Assembly: GCF_000803215.1 (NCBI RefSeq)
Contig: NZ_JSXC01000002.1
Location: 1-64,000 of the forward strand
DNA from: Pectobacterium fontis
Lineage (GTDB): Bacteria > Pseudomonadota > Gammaproteobacteria > Enterobacterales > Enterobacteriaceae
Length of the DNA stretch: 64,000 nucleotides
Direction: 5' to 3'
A program made the translations under genes and the position numbers. Of the stretch, positions 20,236 to 29,527 are shown one piece after another; position 1 is the first letter of the stretch; every line of letters starts with the position of its first letter. The notes under the pieces are model-generated. The model ran no database searches. It saw only the letters and a program-made list of their open reading frames with translations, and was not told the DNA's origin.

Positions 20236-21198
20236 TTATGGTGCGGCTTTCGGTTGCTCGTTGTTGGCAGGTAACGCGCGTAGCCAGTTGTCCAGTAGTT
20301 GGGGCCAGGACGCAGCGGGAAGCCCTTTGGTGCCACGCAGACCGAAGCCGTGTTTCCCTTTTTCAAAGAGATGCATTTCGACCGGAACCTGTTTTGCTCG
20401 CAGCGCACTGAACATCACCAGACTGTTGTCAACCGACACTGACGGATCGTCAACCGCATGCACTAAAAACGTAGGGGGCGTCTGAGCCGTTACCTGTTTT
20501 TCTGGAGAATAACGCAGCACCTGCGCTTCCGTCGGTTGCTCGCCGATGAGCTGTTTGCGTGAACCAGCGTGAGCAATATCTGCCTGCATCGAAATAACGG
20601 GATACATCAGCACCATGAAATCAGGGCGAGCACTGATGCTATCAGTGGCATCCGTCGCAGGATAAACCGACTGCGCGTATCGGGTTCCAAGACTGGCGGC
20701 AACGTGACCACCCGCTGAGAATCCCATAATACCGATGCGCTGTGGATCAATGTGCCATTTCTCAGCGTTGGCTCTCAGCGTTCTGATTGCGCGCTGGGCA
20801 TCGGCCAGCGGGGCGTCAGCGCCTTCCTTGTGGCCTTCTCCGGGCATACGGTAGGTCATCACGAAAAGGGTGTAGCCTTGTTGATTAAAGAAAGGCGCCA
20901 GATCGCTGCCTTCCTTATCCAACACGACACGCTGATAAGAACCGCCGGGCGTAATGAGTAACGCCATGCCATTGGGTTTCTCTGCCGGATAAACGGTGAT
21001 TTCGGGGCTGCGAATACCGGTTGCCGCGCGATCGGGAAGGGAAGGGTCTTTGCTTCGCTCGACCACTTGTGGCTGTACCGTTGAAGAGGAGGCTCCCGGA
21101 GCTTCGCCGTGTGGCCAGATAGGAAAAACAGGTTGGGCGTAACTTAATCCATGTACAGACATCATAATGGCCCCAAGAAGCAGAGAACGAACAATCAT
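20236..21198 (-). CDS. paeX: Periplasmic pectin acetylesterase PaeX
   Basis: PaeX removes acetyl groups from oligogalacturonides that have entered the periplasm, so that lyases can act. The product has 320 residues (322 in Dickeya dadantii) with a 21-residue signal peptide ending LSYA. It is an alpha/beta hydrolase: oxyanion region ITPGGSYQRVVLDKEG, nucleophile motif GFSAGG, then Asp in AVDDPSVS and His in KGKHGFG complete the triad. It lies downstream of kdgM, as in Dickeya, where the two form an operon. A strong hairpin lies between them, allowing separate expression. Confidence 0.92.
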   Translation of the reverse strand: MIVRSLLLGAIMMSVHGLSYAQPVFPIWPHGEAPGASSSTVQPQVVERSKDPSLPDRAATGIRSPEITVYPAEKPNGMALLITPGGSYQRVVLDKEGSDLAPFFNQQGYTLFVMTYRMPGEGHKEGADAPLADAQRAIRTLRANAEKWHIDPQRIGIMGFSAGGHVAASLGTRYAQSVYPATDATDSISARPDFMVLMYPVISMQADIAHAGSRKQLIGEQPTEAQVLRYSPEKQVTAQTPPTFLVHAVDDPSVSVDNSLVMFSALRAKQVPVEMHLFEKGKHGFGLRGTKGLPAASWPQLLDNWLRALPANNEQPKAAP

Positions 21199-21249
21199 GA
21201 TAGATCACCTGACAAAAGGAAGAAGGGGAAATGGTTGAGCAATGATAAA

Positions 21250-21288
21250 AATAGGGTGGCCATCATATCGGAGAAAAATGGCCACCCT
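21250..21288 (-). terminator. Hairpin between kdgM and paeX
   Basis: AGGGTGGCCAT (21253-21263) and ATGGCCACCCT (21278-21288) form a perfect 11-bp stem. On the minus strand it is followed by ATTTTTA, so it can terminate transcription from kdgM just before paeX. Confidence 0.7.
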
Positions 21289-21438
21289 GAACCGCAAATT
21301 TTAATAAAGAAATAACATTCATACACGAAGAGGGTAAATCAGACACAGCCATTCCAATAGCTAAAACGCATATCGCTAAATCATGTGTAACAAAGAAACG
21401 TAACTAACCTGCTTAACTGACTACGGACATCATAATAA

Positions 21439-21487
21439 AGGGATGTTAATGAAAAAACTGAGCGAATCAATTAACAATAACATCCCT
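21439..21487 (-). terminator. Long hairpin after kdgM
   Basis: AGGGATGTTA and TAACATCCCT form a 10-bp stem with a 29-base loop and TTTATT beyond it on the minus strand, about 40 bases past the kdgM stop. The 330-base gap between kdgM and paeX otherwise shows no gene. Confidence 0.45.
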
Positions 21488-21528
21488 CTTACTAACTAAT
21501 AACGCTTATTTAAATAATAAAGCTGTTA

Positions 21529-22242
21529 TTAGAAACTGTATTGCACACCAACACGGTAACGAGTTTGACGGTTATCAGTAACACCAGATTCGGGAACGTT
21601 ACCTACAGCCATATAAGGCTTCCAGTTTTTATCCCATCTGTAAGCCAGTTTCACATCATGAGAGAAATCATATGTCTCATTGTCGTATTGATAGGCACCA
21701 GCTTTATTGGCTTTTTTGTAGTCTAGTTCGTAATCAACCTGGAAGTCTTTCAGGAATTTATAGCTCACAACGGCGGTCAGGTTGTAACCATTCTCTTGTG
21801 TTGGTCCAGTTCCGCCAATTTTATCACTATTGCGTTTGTAATAAGGGCGATAGCGCAGAGAAGTAGACAGATCGTCAGTGATATTAATTTTACCGCGCAG
21901 ATAAGGGCGGTAGTTGTTAGAGGTAGAGCTTGAATCTAAAGAGAAACCTGGTTCCAGGGAGAAAGTTTTATTGAAATTGTAAACATAGCTGGCGACGACT
22001 TCAGTACCATTACTCACCGTTTCATTAAAAGGTTTATTCGGTGTGCCAGATTTACTATGTTGCCCCCATTTGGCCTCAACAGATAAACCAAAACCATTAG
22101 CAAAACGATGAGACATTAATAAACGATCTTTATGGTCATTTTTTGCTGTATCTTTCATTTCATGACGGTAATCAATTGTCACAGCCATTGCATTTACACT
22201 AATTAATGACGTAACAGCCAGAGCTAATAATTTAAATTTCAT
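21529..22242 (-). CDS. kdgM: Oligogalacturonate-specific porin KdgM
   Basis: KdgM is a small outer-membrane channel that admits oligogalacturonides. The product has 237 residues with a 20-residue signal peptide (MKFKLLALAVTSLISVNAMA) and ends in Phe (VQYSF), as expected for an outer-membrane beta barrel. The sequence alternates short aromatic-rich strands, such as YRHEMKD, LRGKINITDD and SLRYRPYYKR, consistent with about twelve strands. It lies between togB and paeX as in Dickeya. Upstream it has KdgR- and CRP-like sites and is separated from togB by a terminator, so it has its own promoter. Confidence 0.94.
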   Translation of the reverse strand: MKFKLLALAVTSLISVNAMAVTIDYRHEMKDTAKNDHKDRLLMSHRFANGFGLSVEAKWGQHSKSGTPNKPFNETVSNGTEVVASYVYNFNKTFSLEPGFSLDSSSTSNNYRPYLRGKINITDDLSTSLRYRPYYKRNSDKIGGTGPTQENGYNLTAVVSYKFLKDFQVDYELDYKKANKAGAYQYDNETYDFSHDVKLAYRWDKNWKPYMAVGNVPESGVTDNRQTRYRVGVQYSF

Positions 22243-22346
22243 TGTTATATTCCCTATTGGTTAGGACGATGCTTAATAATTTATTTAGAAAGGCGCATTT
22301 TGCTTTTTGGGACAAGTTCTATTCTATTTATTATTAAATTGCGTTC

Positions 22347-22412
22347 TGTGATCGAGATCGTCTTGGGTAACAAAAAGTAAAATAGGATTTCAAATTGTGA
22401 GGGAGATCGAAT
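22347..22412 (-). promoter_or_regulatory. KdgR-like box flanked by CRP-like half-sites, kdgM promoter region
   Basis: Within 22375-22396 the minus strand reads AATTTGAAATCCTATTTTAC, a partial KdgR box. TGTGA-N6-TC motifs, CRP-like but with weak second halves, lie at 22347-22362 and 22397-22412. Both KdgR and CRP control kdgM in Dickeya. The matches are imperfect. Confidence 0.45.
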
Positions 22413-22440
22413 TGAATATCGCGGTTGTTTTAATTTAAAT

Positions 22441-22471
22441 GAAAAATCCCTGCCGTCAGTGCGGCAGGGAT
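22441..22471 (-). terminator. togB terminator
   Basis: ATCCCTGCCG / CGGCAGGGAT stem (22446-22471) with a six-base loop, followed on the minus strand by TTTTTC, 27 bases past togB. It ends the pelW-togMNAB operon. Confidence 0.88.
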
Positions 22472-22498
22472 GGATTACAAGATAAATCGCGTACTACA

Positions 22499-23788
22499 TT
22501 ATTTCATTGCACGTTTCAGAATACGATCGGCTTGACGTTGGAAGTATTTCGCCGCGTCTTCTACAGATTTCTGACCGTAATCGATAGACTGGATGGTATC
22601 ACCAAACAGAGAAACGATTTGCGGATCGTCGAAATAAGGCGAAACCGCAACTTCATGTGGCAGAGCCAGAGCCAGTTTCAACCCGGCAACCGCTGGTGCA
22701 TCATCTTTGATAACGCCATCGGCAGTCAGTTGAGCCACAGCGGCTTTACTCAATGGTACACCACGTTCCAGACCCAGCGCCTGAGCACCTTCTTTGCTGT
22801 TGAGCAGGAAGTTGATCAACTGAGCAGACTCTTTAGGATACTTAGTCGATTTACCGATAGACAGCATCTGTGCAGGTTTGAAGAACAAGCCTGAGTCTTT
22901 CGCATCTGGCAACATTGGGTAATTACCCAATTCCAGTTTTGCAGGTGGTTGCAGGTTGTCAGAGTACTTGGTAATGGTGGAGTTCCACATGTAAGTACCT
23001 GACCACTCGCCGTTGATCCATGGCTTCATCTCATACATGTTGCTCTTGCCGAAAGAAGCATAGTACTTCGTGTCAGGCATGACATGGCTGTCGACCAATT
23101 TCTTATACATGCCAAAGAATTCAGCCCATTGCGCATCGCTGTAGGAGAATTTCTGACCTTTTACATCAATAGCTGGAATGTTGTACTTCTGCACCATATA
23201 AGAGTTCAACAGTGCCAGAGAATCCTGGTGTTCCAATACGATAGGGTAGTATTGGTCGCCCAGTTTTTCTTTGAACACTTTACCGGCGTTCAGCAGCTCA
23301 TCCCACGTTTTCGGATACTCCAGACCGGCTTTTTTCCAGCTTTCGGTGTTGAAGTAGAACACGCGAGCAGTAACGGAAATAGGAATACCGTTCAGTTTGC
23401 CGTTGACTGTGGTGTTTTGCAGTTCTTTAGGTTCGAACTGGGTCAGATCCAGAGAATCTTTCACTTTGTTCAAATCATAAAAACCATCGCCGTTTTTAGA
23501 GAAAATCGGCAGCCAGTTCCAGTTGGTCTGCATCACATCTGGCTCGGTATTACCGGCAATCTGTGTTGTCAGACGAGACAGGTGACCATCCCAGCCAGTG
23601 TATTCCGCTTTCACGGTGATATTGGGGTGCTGTTTATGGAACTCTTCAATGGCCTTGAGCGTCTGCTGGTGACGGCTGTTGCCGCCCCACCAGGACATTC
23701 TCAATTCAACATTATCAGCGGCGAAAGAAGGCATTGCCACTAATGCCAGAGATGAAACTATTAACGTGTGTAGGATCGCTTTTTTCAT
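22499..23788 (-). CDS. togB: Oligogalacturonide-binding protein TogB
   Basis: TogB is the periplasmic substrate-binding protein of the TogMNAB importer for oligogalacturonides. The 429-residue precursor has a signal peptide ending PSFA near residue 23 and an extracellular solute-binding protein type 1 fold, with ELRMSWWGGNSRHQQTLKAI at the mature N-terminus and INGEWSGTYMWNSTITKY in the body. The ribosome site is AGGAGTA. It follows togA after 15 bases and is the last gene of the operon. Confidence 0.95.
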   Translation of the reverse strand: MKKAILHTLIVSSLALVAMPSFAADNVELRMSWWGGNSRHQQTLKAIEEFHKQHPNITVKAEYTGWDGHLSRLTTQIAGNTEPDVMQTNWNWLPIFSKNGDGFYDLNKVKDSLDLTQFEPKELQNTTVNGKLNGIPISVTARVFYFNTESWKKAGLEYPKTWDELLNAGKVFKEKLGDQYYPIVLEHQDSLALLNSYMVQKYNIPAIDVKGQKFSYSDAQWAEFFGMYKKLVDSHVMPDTKYYASFGKSNMYEMKPWINGEWSGTYMWNSTITKYSDNLQPPAKLELGNYPMLPDAKDSGLFFKPAQMLSIGKSTKYPKESAQLINFLLNSKEGAQALGLERGVPLSKAAVAQLTADGVIKDDAPAVAGLKLALALPHEVAVSPYFDDPQIVSLFGDTIQSIDYGQKSVEDAAKYFQRQADRILKRAMK

Positions 23789-23803
23789 CGGTTACTACTC
23801 CTG

Positions 23804-24931
23804 TTAAAGAGAGATATTTTTTTCTGTTTTTGCATCAAAAATATGGCATTTTTCCATGTCGAACTGGAAATATACCGGACGATGCAGTCCCTTCTCGATA
23901 ATCAGCCGACCTTCGTCATAAGGAATGCGGCTGGTTAATTCAAAGCCATCGACTTTAATGTACATAAAGAATTCGTGACCCATGTTTTCTACGCGAACCA
24001 GCTCACCCTGTGAGTGGCTGCCTTCAAATGGCGTATCTGACACGGAAACATAGTCTGGGCGAACGCCGAAGAATACGTCTTGTCCGATATAGCTGCGCAC
24101 TTTATCTTGTTTTTCAGCATTTAACACCAGCGCGTTATTACCCACAACAACGCCAATCTGACCATCTTTCTCGACCAGTTTGCACGGCTTAATGTTCATT
24201 TCTGGTGAGCCAATGAAGCCAGCAACGAACATGTTGACAGGGAAGTGGTACAGGTTATCCGGCGTATCAACTTGCATGATGTGACCGAGTTTCATCACGC
24301 AGATACGGTCACCCATGGTCATTGCTTCAGTCTGATCGTGGGTAACATATACGCTTGTCGCCGCTTTACCGCTTTTCTTCAACTGCTTGTGCAGGTCGGA
24401 AATACGGATACGCATGGAAGCACGCAGTTTGGCATCCAGGTTTGACAACGGTTCGTCAAACAGGAACACATCTGGTTTTTTAACGATGGCGCGGCCTACG
24501 GCCACACGCTGTGCCTGACCACCAGACAGTTGGCGCGGCAGACGATCCATCAGTTCTTCCAGTTCCAGAATTTTGGCCGCTTCGGCTACCTGTGCTTCGA
24601 TTTGCTCTTTAGGCAGTTTGCTCAGCTTCAGACCAAACGCCAAGTTCTCTTTTACCGTCATGTGAGGGTAGAGGGCATAGTTCTGGAACACCATCGCAAT
24701 CCCACGCTCTTTTGGCGCCAGATTGTTAACAACGCGTTCACCGATGCGAACTTCACCGCCGCTGATGGTTTCCAGGCCTGCCAGCATACGCAGCGTGGTC
24801 GATTTCGCACAGCCAGACGGGCCGACGATAACCATGAATTCACCGTCTTTAATGGTCAGGTCGATGCCGTGAACCGCTTTGAAACCGTTGGAGTATACTT
24901 TTTCCAGTTTATTGAAAATAACTTCAGCCAT
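23804..24931 (-). CDS. togA: Oligogalacturonide importer ATPase TogA
   Basis: TogA drives the importer by ATP hydrolysis on the cytoplasmic side. The 375-residue product is of the MalK/UgpC type: Walker A GPSGCAKSTT (with Ala where Gly is common), Q-loop VFQNYALYPHMTV, signature LSGGQAQRVAVGRAI, Walker B DVFLFDEPLSNLDAKLR, and a C-terminal TOBE-type regulatory domain from about residue 240. It lies 13 bases after togN and 15 before togB. Confidence 0.95.
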   Translation of the reverse strand: MAEVIFNKLEKVYSNGFKAVHGIDLTIKDGEFMVIVGPSGCAKSTTLRMLAGLETISGGEVRIGERVVNNLAPKERGIAMVFQNYALYPHMTVKENLAFGLKLSKLPKEQIEAQVAEAAKILELEELMDRLPRQLSGGQAQRVAVGRAIVKKPDVFLFDEPLSNLDAKLRASMRIRISDLHKQLKKSGKAATSVYVTHDQTEAMTMGDRICVMKLGHIMQVDTPDNLYHFPVNMFVAGFIGSPEMNIKPCKLVEKDGQIGVVVGNNALVLNAEKQDKVRSYIGQDVFFGVRPDYVSVSDTPFEGSHSQGELVRVENMGHEFFMYIKVDGFELTSRIPYDEGRLIIEKGLHRPVYFQFDMEKCHIFDAKTEKNISL

Positions 24932-24944
24932 GATAAATCCTCTA

Positions 24945-25850
24945 TTAACCTTTAATTCCGCTGCTGGTCACGCCTTGTACGAAATAGCGCTGTGCCAGGA
25001 AGAAAACAATAATGGATGGCAGAATGGAGATGCTGGACATGGCCAGAATTTCATTCCACGGAGCGCCTTCAGTCACGTCGATAGACATTTTCAGCGCCAG
25101 CGCAATCGGATATTTATCCACGCTATAGACATAAATCAGCGGACCGATGAAGTCGTTCATTGACCACATGAACTGGAACAGCGCAACAGAGATGATGGCT
25201 GGTTTCAAAATCGGCACGACCACATACCACAGAACCTGGAAGGAGTTGCAGCCATCGATCTGAGCCGCTTCTTCCATATCGCGTGGTACACCACGCAGGA
25301 ACTGAATCAGCATGAACACGAAGAAGCCTTGTGTTGCAAATGCTACCGGTAAATACAGTGGCAGATAGCTGTTCAGCATGCCCATTTCACGGAACATGAG
25401 GTACTGCGGAATCAACAGTACGGTACTTGGCAGCAACATGGTGGCAATCAGCGTGGCAAACCAGAAGTTTTTCCACGGAATATCAAAGCGAGCGAAGCCA
25501 TAAGCCACAATCACCGAGGAAATAACGGTCAGCACCACTTTCGGAATTACATACTGGAAAGTGTTAATCATGTAGTGACCGAAATTGTATTCCGTACCGG
25601 TTTTCCAACCGTTAACGAAACCGTCCCAGGTGGCGTGAGCAGGCCACAGACCCAACGTGGTGAAAATCTCATGGTTCGGTTTGAACGACGCTGAGAACAT
25701 CCACGCCAGTGGATAAAGCATCAGTAAACCAACGAACAGCAGTATCACGTAACGGATGGCGGCACTGAGTTTTTCTTTACGCAGCGTGCGGCGTACTTCA
25801 GCAGCAGCAACTTCTTGTGCTGTAGTCAGGTTTGAATGAATGTCAGCCAT
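24945..25850 (-). CDS. togN: Oligogalacturonide importer permease TogN
   Basis: TogN is one of the two inner-membrane permeases of the importer, of the MalG type, with six membrane segments and the ATPase-docking motif EEAAQIDGCNSFQVLWYVVVP. The start is ATG 25850 (MADIHSNLTT), 301 residues, with GGAGGAAAAA as ribosome site. The frame stays open upstream for 62 codons, but that part overlaps togM in another frame and has no matching start signal. The start overlaps the togM stop by eight bases, so the two are probably translationally coupled. Confidence 0.94.
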   Translation of the reverse strand: MADIHSNLTTAQEVAAAEVRRTLRKEKLSAAIRYVILLFVGLLMLYPLAWMFSASFKPNHEIFTTLGLWPAHATWDGFVNGWKTGTEYNFGHYMINTFQYVIPKVVLTVISSVIVAYGFARFDIPWKNFWFATLIATMLLPSTVLLIPQYLMFREMGMLNSYLPLYLPVAFATQGFFVFMLIQFLRGVPRDMEEAAQIDGCNSFQVLWYVVVPILKPAIISVALFQFMWSMNDFIGPLIYVYSVDKYPIALALKMSIDVTEGAPWNEILAMSSISILPSIIVFFLAQRYFVQGVTSSGIKG

Positions 25851-26733
25851 TTTTTCCTCCTTTATCAGCGGAGTAGAACACCCAGTATTTCGACGACTTA
25901 AAGGAGATAGACGCAAATACCGCAACAACCAGGAACAGAACCCATGCCAAGGCAGCACCGTAGCCCATATCGAAATACTTGAACGCCGTATCGTAGATAT
26001 AGAGCGAGAACAGGTAGGTGTAGTGCGTTGGACCACCGCCAGTAATGACGTAAGGTGCCGTAAACTCCTGGAATGCCTGAGTGGTCTGCATGATAAAGTT
26101 AAAGAAAATAACTGGCGTAATCAGCGGTACAGTGACTTTCAGGAACATTTGCCATTTGGATGCACCGTCGATCATCGCCGCTTCATACTGAGATTGCGGA
26201 ACGTTCTGCAATGCAGCCAGGAAGATAACCATGGCGGAACCGAACTGCCATACGCGCAACAGCGTTACCGACATCAGTGCCAGCGACGGCTCACCCAGCC
26301 AGTTGATGGCGTCAAAGCCAAATACGCCAAGGAAGCTGTTTAACAAGCCATCAATCGCGAACAGCGCACGCCATAGAACGGCGATTGCCACGCTGCTACC
26401 CAGAATAGAAGGCACATAGTAAGCCGTACGGAAGAAACCGATACCACGCAATTTGAAATTAAGTACAAACGCAATTAACAGCGCGAAGATTAATTTCAAT
26501 GGAATGGTCAGAAATACATAGGCAAAGGTGACGCCCATGGATTTCCAAAAAAGGTCATCCTCTATAAACATACGGTGATAATTTTCTAGCCCCGTAAATT
26601 CAGGTGGATTGATCAAGTCATACTCAGTAAAACTGAGGATAAATGACGAAACAAAGGGGAAAGCGGTAAAAACTATCAGCCCTATAATATAGGGGGAGAT
26701 ATAGGCTAACCCCAGCATTCTGTTTTCATTCAT
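25843..26733 (-). CDS. togM: Oligogalacturonide importer permease TogM
   Basis: TogM is the MalF-type permease partner of TogN. The 296-residue product has six membrane segments and the docking loop YEAAMIDGASKWQMFLKVTVPLI. It is the first importer gene, 46 bases after pelW, and overlaps togN. Together with TogA and TogB it forms the complete uptake system encoded by four consecutive genes. Confidence 0.95.
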   Translation of the reverse strand: MNENRMLGLAYISPYIIGLIVFTAFPFVSSFILSFTEYDLINPPEFTGLENYHRMFIEDDLFWKSMGVTFAYVFLTIPLKLIFALLIAFVLNFKLRGIGFFRTAYYVPSILGSSVAIAVLWRALFAIDGLLNSFLGVFGFDAINWLGEPSLALMSVTLLRVWQFGSAMVIFLAALQNVPQSQYEAAMIDGASKWQMFLKVTVPLITPVIFFNFIMQTTQAFQEFTAPYVITGGGPTHYTYLFSLYIYDTAFKYFDMGYGAALAWVLFLVVAVFASISFKSSKYWVFYSADKGGKNG

Positions 26734-26779
26734 AATGCTTACCTATTGATTAATTGTGAACCATTAAAAAAACATAAAA

Positions 26780-28411
26780 TTAAGCTGTTAATAACTCTGG
26801 ATAAATTAATTCCACGTCATAAACAATTCTATTTTCCCCGTTAACGTGAAAATCACCGTGAACATATCCACCTTGTGTCAGATACGGCGGTATATCGTTT
26901 AATTTGTTGCGACAAGCGGCAACGAAAGTCAGTAAAGCCAGCGGATAGGTATCATCCAGACGAACATAACGATGCTGTGAGGAGCGAACAAACAAACCAC
27001 GATGGAAATGTTGTTCAAACAGAACGCCAGCCAGTTGCGCGGCGTAATGTGCCCAGGATTCTGATTGTTTATGATCGGCCAATTCAATGACGGTCAACAA
27101 AAGTACCGGGCTGGCGATGGATTGAATATCTTCTTTATTCAATCGCGTCAGCATGGTGTTAATCAATGCGTAGAGATCCTTATCGCCACTCAGACGATAA
27201 GCACGAACCAGCGGTAATAAATAATCACCTTCTAATGCGAACGGTTTTAATTCCGTTCCCGCTTTGCCGTAATAACCATCGCGTTTAAAACGGTAGCCTG
27301 TCATGTCCTGGCCATTGTTCCACATAGGGCGCAGTGTATTGCTCGTGACATCATAGGCGTATTGATAGTAATTTTTTAACCCTGAAATAACCCAATTCAG
27401 CATTTCAGCATCCGGCTGCGTGCGCAGGATATCCAGCATTGCCAGTGGGTTATCGATTAGCAGGGGACGCATATCACGGAATAGCACATTGGCTTCACGC
27501 GCGATCTCACCGAACTCTGGGCCAAACTGGCGTTGAGCACGATCGCCAAACCAGGATTGCGTTTGATTATCGTCTTCCGGCACGGGTTGGCGCTGCTGTG
27601 GTGAACTGAACTGATACACCGGCATACCTGTTTCTGGATTACGGGCCAGAACGTATTGACGGTACAGGTGTTTACCCCAGGCGGCAGCGTGGCTGTCGCC
27701 CGTGTATTCTGCGTATTTGAACGCCGCGTAAATCAGATCCGTTCCGGCATTAACAAAAGTCAGCCCTTTGGTTAATGGCAGAACAGGCCACAGTGTCGGA
27801 TCGACGACATCATGGCGCGCATGCAGGAAAACATCAGGGTCGCGTTTTTTGCTGTAATCACCATGGCGACCCAGATCCAGAGAATCCCAGTTTTCAACGT
27901 GCGCATTCCAGAAACCCTGCAAAAAATTCAGCGTTTTTTCCGCATTAACACGATGCAACAGTGCGTAATAGGGCAGGTGGTGCTTTAATTCATGCACCTG
28001 AGCTTTGGATTCTGGCCCTTCACCTGCCAGCGTATCGAGATTAATAAAACGATGACCACCCCAGTAGAACAGGCCACTATTCTCATCGACGAAATGATCC
28101 AAGAAATATTCGCTCTGTGCGATAGCCTGTTGCTGGTAAGTCTCATTACCTGTAACCACGCTCATCGCGCACAGCGTTCTCAACCAATTTTGCTGGCTGG
28201 CAAAATTAGAAATAGAGGCATTGTGTCCATCAGGGAACCGCCATACCACAGGCGTAAACGTTTCAACATCAAAGCCATCGGCCAACAATAGCGTCGGTTT
28301 ACTTTGGCTTCGGCCTTTATCCTGAACGCAGGCAATGTGGCTATCGAGTGCAGCAATCCATTCGTCGAGCTGCGATTTCTTACTGGTGTATAAGTTTTCA
28401 AAAATACTCAT
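26780..28411 (-). CDS. pelW: Cytoplasmic exopolygalacturonate lyase PelW
   Basis: PelW belongs to polysaccharide lyase family 2 and cuts imported oligogalacturonides to unsaturated dimers by beta-elimination. The product has 543 residues when started at ATG 28411 (MSIFENLYTSKK), which follows AAGGT; there is no signal peptide, in line with cytoplasmic action. Conserved segments include KHHLPYYALLHRVN, LHARHDVVDPTLWPVLPLTKG and RPMWNNGQDMTGYRFKRDGYYG. It is the promoter-proximal gene of pelW-togMNAB, with two KdgR-like boxes upstream. Confidence 0.95.
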   Translation of the reverse strand: MSIFENLYTSKKSQLDEWIAALDSHIACVQDKGRSQSKPTLLLADGFDVETFTPVVWRFPDGHNASISNFASQQNWLRTLCAMSVVTGNETYQQQAIAQSEYFLDHFVDENSGLFYWGGHRFINLDTLAGEGPESKAQVHELKHHLPYYALLHRVNAEKTLNFLQGFWNAHVENWDSLDLGRHGDYSKKRDPDVFLHARHDVVDPTLWPVLPLTKGLTFVNAGTDLIYAAFKYAEYTGDSHAAAWGKHLYRQYVLARNPETGMPVYQFSSPQQRQPVPEDDNQTQSWFGDRAQRQFGPEFGEIAREANVLFRDMRPLLIDNPLAMLDILRTQPDAEMLNWVISGLKNYYQYAYDVTSNTLRPMWNNGQDMTGYRFKRDGYYGKAGTELKPFALEGDYLLPLVRAYRLSGDKDLYALINTMLTRLNKEDIQSIASPVLLLTVIELADHKQSESWAHYAAQLAGVLFEQHFHRGLFVRSSQHRYVRLDDTYPLALLTFVAACRNKLNDIPPYLTQGGYVHGDFHVNGENRIVYDVELIYPELLTA

Positions 28412-28452
28412 GGAGTACCTTCTTATGGAACCGTGTAAACAGTTCCTTATAA

Positions 28453-28472
28453 ATAGAAACACTGTTTTGATT
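28453..28472 (-). promoter_or_regulatory. KdgR operator of pelW
   Basis: The plus strand reads ATAGAAACACTGTTTTGATT, close to the KdgR consensus, 42 bases before the pelW start. Confidence 0.7.
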
Positions 28473-28520
28473 GATTATATTGCGCTATTAACCTTGTCGT
28501 CATGCACGCAATATCGAAAG

Positions 28521-28550
28521 TGTGATCAAAGTCGGAACGTTGTTTTGATT
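28521..28550 (-). promoter_or_regulatory. Second KdgR-like box and CRP-like half-site of pelW
   Basis: GTCGGAACGTTGTTTTGATT (28531-28550) repeats the GAAC...GTTTTGATT pattern of the nearer box. TGTGATCAAAGTCGG at 28521 resembles half of a CRP site. Weak individually. Confidence 0.4.
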
Positions 28551-28618
28551 TTTTTTAAGAAAGGATTTTGACAGGAAAAAGAATCGCGAAAAGGAAAATA
28601 ACAACTTGAAAAATAAAT

Positions 28619-28648
28619 AAAAAGCACAACCGAAATTGTGCTTTTTAT
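28619..28648 (-). terminator. kduD terminator
   Basis: AAAAAGCACAA / TTGTGCTTTTT hairpin with an eight-base loop and T run on the minus strand, 37 bases past the kduD stop. Confidence 0.88.
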
Positions 28649-28684
28649 CGCAGGTTGGCAAAATGCCGCTAAGAAAAATCGCGC

Positions 28685-29446
28685 TTAGCGAGCCAGCCAG
28701 CCGCCATCAACAGCAATGGTGTAACCGTTGATATAGTCGGATGCGCTAGATGCCAGGAACACGGATGGCCCCATCAGGTCCTGTGGCAGACCCCAACGAC
28801 CCGCTGGGATACGATCCAGAATCTCTTTGCTACGGTCTTCGTCGGCGCGTAATTGTTGGGTATTGTTGGTAGCCATATATCCCGGTGCAATGGCGTTGAC
28901 GTTGATACCGTGTTTTGCCCATTCGTTAGCCAGCAGACGGGTGACACCCATAACAGCGCTTTTTGACGCCGTGTAAGAAGGGACGCGGATACCGCCCTGG
29001 AAGGACAGCATAGACGCGATGTTGATGATTTTGCCGCCTTTGCCTTGCTTGATGAACTGGCGAGCAACGGTCTGCGACATAAAGAAAACACTCTTAATGT
29101 TCAGGTTCATTACGTCGTCCCAGTTTTTCTCGCTGAAATCGATCGCATCTTCACGACGAATGATACCCGCGTTGTTGACCAGAATATCAACGTGACCAAA
29201 TTCAGCAACGGCTTTCTCTACCAGTTCGGCATGGCCTGCAACGTTGCTCATATCCGCAGTCAGGCTGAGGAAACGGCGTCCCAGTGCGGTCACTTTTTCG
29301 ATAGTGTCTTTCGGTTCAACGATGTTGACGCCGACGATATCACAGCCTGCTTGCGCCAGGCCGATAGCCATACCCTGACCTAAACCCGTATCACAACCTG
29401 TAATAAGAGCCACTTTACCTTGCAAATCAAAAGAATTTAAAATCAT
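28685..29446 (-). CDS. kduD: 2-keto-3-deoxygluconate-forming oxidoreductase KduD
   Basis: KduD reduces 3-deoxy-D-glycero-2,5-hexodiulosonate (DKII) to 2-keto-3-deoxygluconate with NADH. The 253-residue product is a classical short-chain dehydrogenase: cofactor motif TGCDTGLGQG near residues 16-25, NNAG near 91-94, catalytic Ser in NIASMLSFQGG, and YTASK with the catalytic Tyr and Lys. Its upstream partner kduI, normally in the same operon, is broken, while kduD itself is intact. Confidence 0.96.
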   Translation of the reverse strand: MILNSFDLQGKVALITGCDTGLGQGMAIGLAQAGCDIVGVNIVEPKDTIEKVTALGRRFLSLTADMSNVAGHAELVEKAVAEFGHVDILVNNAGIIRREDAIDFSEKNWDDVMNLNIKSVFFMSQTVARQFIKQGKGGKIINIASMLSFQGGIRVPSYTASKSAVMGVTRLLANEWAKHGINVNAIAPGYMATNNTQQLRADEDRSKEILDRIPAGRWGLPQDLMGPSVFLASSASDYINGYTIAVDGGWLAR

Positions 29447-29527
29447 AGCTGTAATCTCTCTATAAGCGACAATACTTAGTCGTTAGCTGTTACTGTAGGG
29501 AACATCGGTAATTCCGGTTGAAAGCGA

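Noticed and set aside
23084-23743. 219-codon plus-strand frame inside togB
   Set aside because: Antisense shadow; composition follows the togB codons.
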